Positions 59,564 to 64,000 of a stretch of DNA of 64,000 bases are shown here, piece after piece. The stretch lies in contig NC_073627.1 of the NCBI RefSeq assembly GCF_029407905.1, forward strand, positions 127,733,697 to 127,797,696. The letters run 5' to 3'. The stretch is from Bubalus kerabau (lineage: Eukaryota > Chordata > Mammalia > Artiodactyla > Bovidae). Made by a program: the position numbers and the translations under genes. Numbering within the stretch: the first letter of the stretch is position 1; each line of letters starts with the position of its first letter. The notes beneath the pieces were generated by a model. It saw only the letters and a program-made list of their open reading frames with translations, was not told the origin of the DNA and ran no database searches.

Positions 59564-62559
59564 GATGACTTGATTGAGGAAATAAGGCTGCACTTGCATC
59601 TGTTGTGACTTGTTTTTTTAATCTTACGAGCATGTTGTAGGAGTTGAAAGTCTGTAAACTTTTGGTTATCTCTGATACTTATTGGTAATAAAGATGTAAG
59701 TAATCTGAGATAGCAAATAATAGCCAAAGAAATAGATTTCATATCCGTTCATTCAGCCAACAAATAGTCAGGGCGTTTGTGAATGACTGTGTAAGGTGTG
59801 CTGATCCATACAGAGATGAATCAGGCACAGACCCTGACCTCAAAGATCCTACAGTTTAAGAGAAGAAACTAAGAGATGAGTTGTTTAAGAGAGCGTTTGG
59901 GTTGTAGAAGACTAAAGGTATTGTTTTGGTGAGGGTGGAGGTATGTGGGGGGAGACAGAATATGTCATGATTAGGTGGGCAGCAGATTCTTACTTCTGTT
60001 TTGAGTAGGGCACTGTTTCTCTGAATGGGTTCCTTATACTCCTAGAGTTCATTTTGAGGGAATGGACTTTGATCTCTTTAAGAATTGTTGAGATTTGTAT
60101 TTATATTTTGATGCTTAAGAAAGGAATTATACAAGTCATAAAGATAACCCTTTTTACTGATAATTCACAATTAAAAGGCGTTTTTTATAGAATCAGACTT
60201 TAGTCTCTTGAATGAGTGTTTCTCAATTTGGAATTTGTGGGCCAATTTGATGTTCAAGAGAACCTTTCTTTTTTAAAGGAGTTCATATTTCTTAAGTTTG
60301 AGAAACAAAGGCTTAGGCTATTTATTTTGTACTCCTTGGACCCCATTCAAATTGATAGTAGGAAATGACTGGCTTAATGTGAGTAGCCAGGGGAGCCGTT
60401 TTTTTTTTTTTCCTGGAGACAAGGCAATTCAGAAAGGTAGCTGAGAGTTCACTCTAAGTCCCCAAATTCTCTTGAGTTTTTCTGAGTCACCATCATTTAG
60501 GATTTGAATCACAGCTTGTGTGATTTCAAACAATAATGAACTGTAAGTTTATTAAACAGGCTAAAATATTCTGAATATGAACTAGTCCTGTTAAAATAGT
60601 GTCTCTTGTAAGGATTTTACTCTAATTCTAAATAGCATCCTATACAGTAGTTAAAGTTTTTGTGTAATTGATTACATTTGGAGTCAGATTTTACTTTCTG
60701 CTTATAATTTTATAATAAATTAGCAGTTTAATTTCATTAAAGTGAATTAAACCTAGATTATTTGGTAGAGTATGGTATATGATTTTGTTTCATAAATTGG
60801 GGTGAGCTCATAAGAAATAAACAAGTAGTATATAATTTGTTGCCACTAGATATATTTGGGTTTCAAATTGGGCAAATAGAACATAATAAGTTTAAGAGCA
60901 TCTGTACCAGATATTTCTAACATTGTAGAATTTGGGAGGAAAACACTGAAGAAATTCTTAACTATTTTTCTCCTTCTTCCCCTCTTAAATATTTTAGGGG
61001 TTAAAAACTACTTCCCCTCCCCACAACAAATAAGCAGAACTGATCAGAGCAAGAATTTTAGATGATAGCTTTCATTCCCTACTTTTTTCTGAAATCAGTC
61101 TAGGCTTTTATAATAGGATAGGGAATTTCGTAGGAACTACTGTTTTTACCTGGGAAAAAGACTTATTTTAATAAGAGAGAGGAAGCTAGGGTGACATTTG
61201 TTCACATTATTCATAGAATAATTTTGGTTCATCTGTAGCTTCTTATTTTCCTATAGTGTTTTGCATGTAATATATGCTACTTTGAGGATATTTTATTACT
61301 GTTGGAGGTTCTTAATAGTTCATGTGTCAGCTTGCCTTTGTGTGAAAGTATATTTAAATTGCTTTGACAGATACTTTAAATAGCAAATGGGAAACATATA
61401 AATTCACCTCTTTTGTTTTGCCATTCTTTTTTTTTTTTTTTAAATCCCCAAGCATTTGTAAGCATTTCTCATAATTTCCTGTGCATAGAAATTCTCTGAA
61501 ACATTAAGAAGCTGCTAAAAGACTCAAGCTCTAAAAGAAATCCCAAAGATACATCACTTCTTGACTGCAAACATTTTTAAGAAGTCACTGATTATAATGA
61601 ACACAGCCTTTAATGGCAGTTTTTCCTCTCCTTTTCATGAGAATGTGACAGAGTGTCATTAAGGTTTTAGAAATGAATGCTCCTGAGGAAAGGAGGATCA
61701 CTAGGACTACAATGATGCCCAGTAGGTGGCCGTGGGATTCTCAGTTGGGCTCTTTTTAGGTTTTTAATCAGGTTGGAGAAGGGGGATGGAGAGGAAGAGA
61801 ATGGGAATAGACAGGAGCTTGGGGACACCTGTACACCAGAGCCTTTTACTTTCTCATTGATCCCTTTAAATGTTGACTTTGTAGAGTCTAATGTGGAAAG
61901 GTAAGCCAAATTCTCAATGTTTTGACGGCCAATAAACAAAATCAGCCCTGTTACAGTTTGAAGCAGATAATTCTTTTTTTTGCATGTAAGTTAAACTCTT
62001 TGGATATATTAAATCTGAAATTTCATTTAAATTGTAATTCCACTTCTGCTCTGAGGATATTGTTTTAACCCATTGTTCTCTTGTATGGTGACAGTAATTG
62101 CCCTGGATGTATTCTGCAGGGCAATCAGATTGTATCATGGAAGAGGGCAAATAATAAATGTGTGCATGGAACAGCTATGTCTCAGGACTGAAGTCAAAAA
62201 GCATATTTTTACATCAGACATTGGCATGACATCCAGAAGGCATCACGTCATATATATGTACAGAGCTTTTAGTGGAGTTTAGGGTGGAAAGAGAAGTTAT
62301 TTTTAACTATACAATCATAATTTCACCCTTTGCATTTCTTAACACTTAAAAACTTATATTTAATGCATCCTAACATTTAGCATCTGTGAGTTTGTGTAGT
62401 GGTTCTTTAACATTACAGTGTGTGTCCTGGGCTTGAGAAGTTATTTTTCTGTTCAGTAAGTCTTAACATAGTGTTTCAAACAGCTTTTTTTCCTTTCTTG
62501 TGAATCAGTGTAGCGTTGGAATTTATAAAGACCTGATTATTTATCTTATTTCTTTTCAG
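59564..62559. other. Intron interior, no gene seen
   Basis: An old repeat ending ('gttcattcagccaacaaatag..gagatgaatcaggcacagaccctg') lies at about 59750-59880. The rest is unassigned AT-rich intron. Confidence 0.45.
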
Positions 62560-62605
62560 CTGGAATCAGAAAGAAATTTCTAGAATACCGCAAGTCTATT
62601 TCTCA
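62560..62605 (+). other. Candidate cryptic or cassette exon in ZCCHC7 intron 2
   Basis: A strong acceptor ('cttatttcttttcag', ending 62559) and a fair donor (TCA|GTGAGA at 62605/62606) enclose 46 bases. In the phase left by exon 2 the segment is open and reads AGIRKKFLEYRKSIS. Since 46 is not a multiple of three, inclusion would shift the frame of the next constitutive exon. It may be chance. Confidence 0.25.
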
Positions 62606-63234
62606 GTGAGAATAAGCCTTTTTTTTTTTTTTTTTTTAGCTAAAATGATCCTTCTGTACTTCATTTTAGTTGGAATTTTTTTGGACATGAAAGCTGACAT
62701 TGGGAAGGTAGCTTTCATTTTACTTTTTGACATAGGTACTTAGGTTTTATGAAAAATTATAAAATGACCTTCATATGTTAAAACGTTAAAAAAAATTCCT
62801 TTTCCTTTGACTGTAGGGTAATGTTGGGACTTTTTTGAGCTCTGAATATAAACTTAGCTACTGTGGGTTGTTTCTTGATAGGTTTTCTGGTAGCTCGTTG
62901 CTACATGAGCAATTCTTTATTTTGGCAGTGTATAGCCCGAAATAAAATACAAACCCTCATGAACTCCCTCATCCCCTTTTTTAAGTGAAGAATAGAGACC
63001 AGCAGTTCTAATCTCTCCTTGGAAACCTAGATTTAAATTAGAGTAAATGAACGGTGATGGTAGCATACTCTGGGAAAGGTTTGAAGATTTCCTTCCCTTG
63101 AGTTTTAAAGATTTCCAGTTATCTACAGAAGGTTTAATAACCTTCATTATTGAATTATGTAGAAAATACATAGGAAAAGAGAGAGACCTGAACTTCCCCT
63201 TTTCTCTCTTTTTGTCCTGTTTGCCTTTACTTAA

Positions 63235-63960
63235 AAAAAATAAACTTGATTTTAGAATGGTTTTAGGTTTATGGAAAAATTGCAAGGATAGTGCAGAAAC
63301 TTCTCATGTGTTCTACACTCAGTCTCTTCTATCAGTAACTCCTTACACGAGTGTGATACATTTGTCAAAATTAATGAACAAATATTGGTACCTTGTTATT
63401 AACAAAAGTCTATACTTAATTCATATTTCTTTAATTTTTGCCTAATTTTTTGTTGTTATTGTTGTTGTTCTGTGATTCTATTTAGAATACCACGTTACAT
63501 TTAGTTATCACGTCTCCTTGGCTCCTCATTCCTGTGACAGTTTCTCAAATTTATGTTTGATGACTTTGTCAACTTTGAGAAATACTTGTTGGGTATTTTG
63601 TAGAATGTCCCCAAATGGGGATTTGTCTGATATTTTTCTTTCAGTTAGTCTAGGTTTATGGGTTTTTTTGGAGAAAGATCACAAAGGTGAAGCACTGTTC
63701 TCATCACTTCAAGTGTAAATGCTGTCCACATGACTTATGATGATGTTAGCCTTGTTTACCTGGCTGAGGGTAGTGTTTATCTCATTTCTCCACTGTAAAG
63801 TTACTCTTCCTCCCTTTTTTTCATGCTTCATTTTTTGGGAGGGAGTCACTATGCACGGCTCATACTTAAGGAGTAGTGAGTTAATGCTCTACCTCCTTGA
63901 GGGTGGAGTACATACATAAACTTTTGGAAATTTTTCTCTGTGGGAGATTTGTCTGTTCTT
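63235..63960 (-). repeat. L1M 3' region, antisense, running to the window edge
   Basis: 'ttttaggtttatggaaaaattgc', 'ttgggtattttgtagaatgtcc', 'ggatttgtctgata' and 'ggagatttgtctgttcttcc' follow the L1M 3' UTR in reverse. An (ATTC)n run at 63964-63985 ends it. Confidence 0.75.
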
Positions 63961-64000
63961 CCTTATTCATTCATTCATTCATTCATGCATATCAGTATGG

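Larger units (their letters stand above)
41044..64000 (+). other. ZCCHC7: ZCCHC7 intron 2 (incomplete)
   Basis: Runs from the GTTAGT donor to the window edge. No sequence coding for the zinc knuckles was found, so the intron is longer than 22.9 kb. Most is AT-rich, with a few ancient repeats (L1M at 43.6-44.2, 46.2-46.7 and 63.2-64.0 kb; an L2 piece near 48.04-48.11 kb), one Bov-tA at 59.36 kb, a long inverted repeat at 55.25 kb and a possible cryptic exon at 62.56 kb. ORFs here show no recognisable product. Confidence 0.85.

Noticed and set aside
62917..63445. ORFs of 122 and 132 residues on opposite strands
   Set aside because: They overlap each other and an antisense L1M end, and have no recognisable product.
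41044..64000. Further ZCCHC7 coding exons with CCHC knuckles
   Set aside because: No open segment with the C-x2-C-x4-H-x4-C pattern was seen; the next exon must be outside the window.

Overview
This is a vertebrate, specifically ruminant (most likely bovid), nuclear genomic window. The evidence is a dense set of ruminant-specific retroposons: BovB/RTE LINE fragments, Bov-tA and Bov-A2 SINEs, and artiodactyl CHR-type tRNA SINEs. Older mammalian repeats (MIR, L2, L1M, MER5A) and GT-AG exon boundaries agree. Nothing prokaryotic is present. I cannot separate cattle from other bovids by eye.

Two genes face away from each other. On the minus strand at the left edge is the first coding exon of PAX5 (exon 1A, 2914-2959), with its splice donor, a long leader and a TATA-type promoter near 3416-3422 inside a broad CpG-rich domain (about 3.0-7.2 kb). 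The left 2.9 kb is PAX5 intron 1. On the plus strand, a CpG-island promoter (about 34.05-34.91 kb) with ETS-like and ZNF143-like sites starts ZCCHC7. Its non-coding exon 1 ends at 34649, and the large first coding exon is 40412-41043 (CDS from 40434). From 41044 to the end the window is ZCCHC7 intron 2, with no further exon recognised. The roughly 31 kb between the two promoters holds no gene I can support.

Region by region: 1-10.7 kb is PAX5 intron 1, promoter and upstream DNA, free of ruminant SINE/LINE insertions. 10.7-39.8 kb is repeat-rich, with more than twenty ruminant insertions, many with visible target-site duplications and several nested in older L1M, MIR or MER5A copies. 39.8-59.3 kb is again free of ruminant SINEs, and a single Bov-tA follows at 59.36 kb. 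The end of the window runs into an antisense L1M 3' end.

PAX5 is the B-lineage paired-domain transcription factor. ZCCHC7 is the Air1/Air2-like zinc-knuckle protein of nuclear RNA surveillance. Their adjacency is the known mammalian arrangement. The most unusual items not explained by annotated elements are a nearly perfect 45-bp-arm inverted repeat (55249-55373), a perfect 18-bp-arm hairpin (20954-20996), a 480-base G/T-skewed block inside the PAX5 upstream CpG domain, a PAX5 leader carrying a 22-A tract and three short uORFs, a 71-bp minisatellite, and an apparent poly(A)-only insertion with a 15-bp target duplication. I found no evidence of a wholly new gene system.
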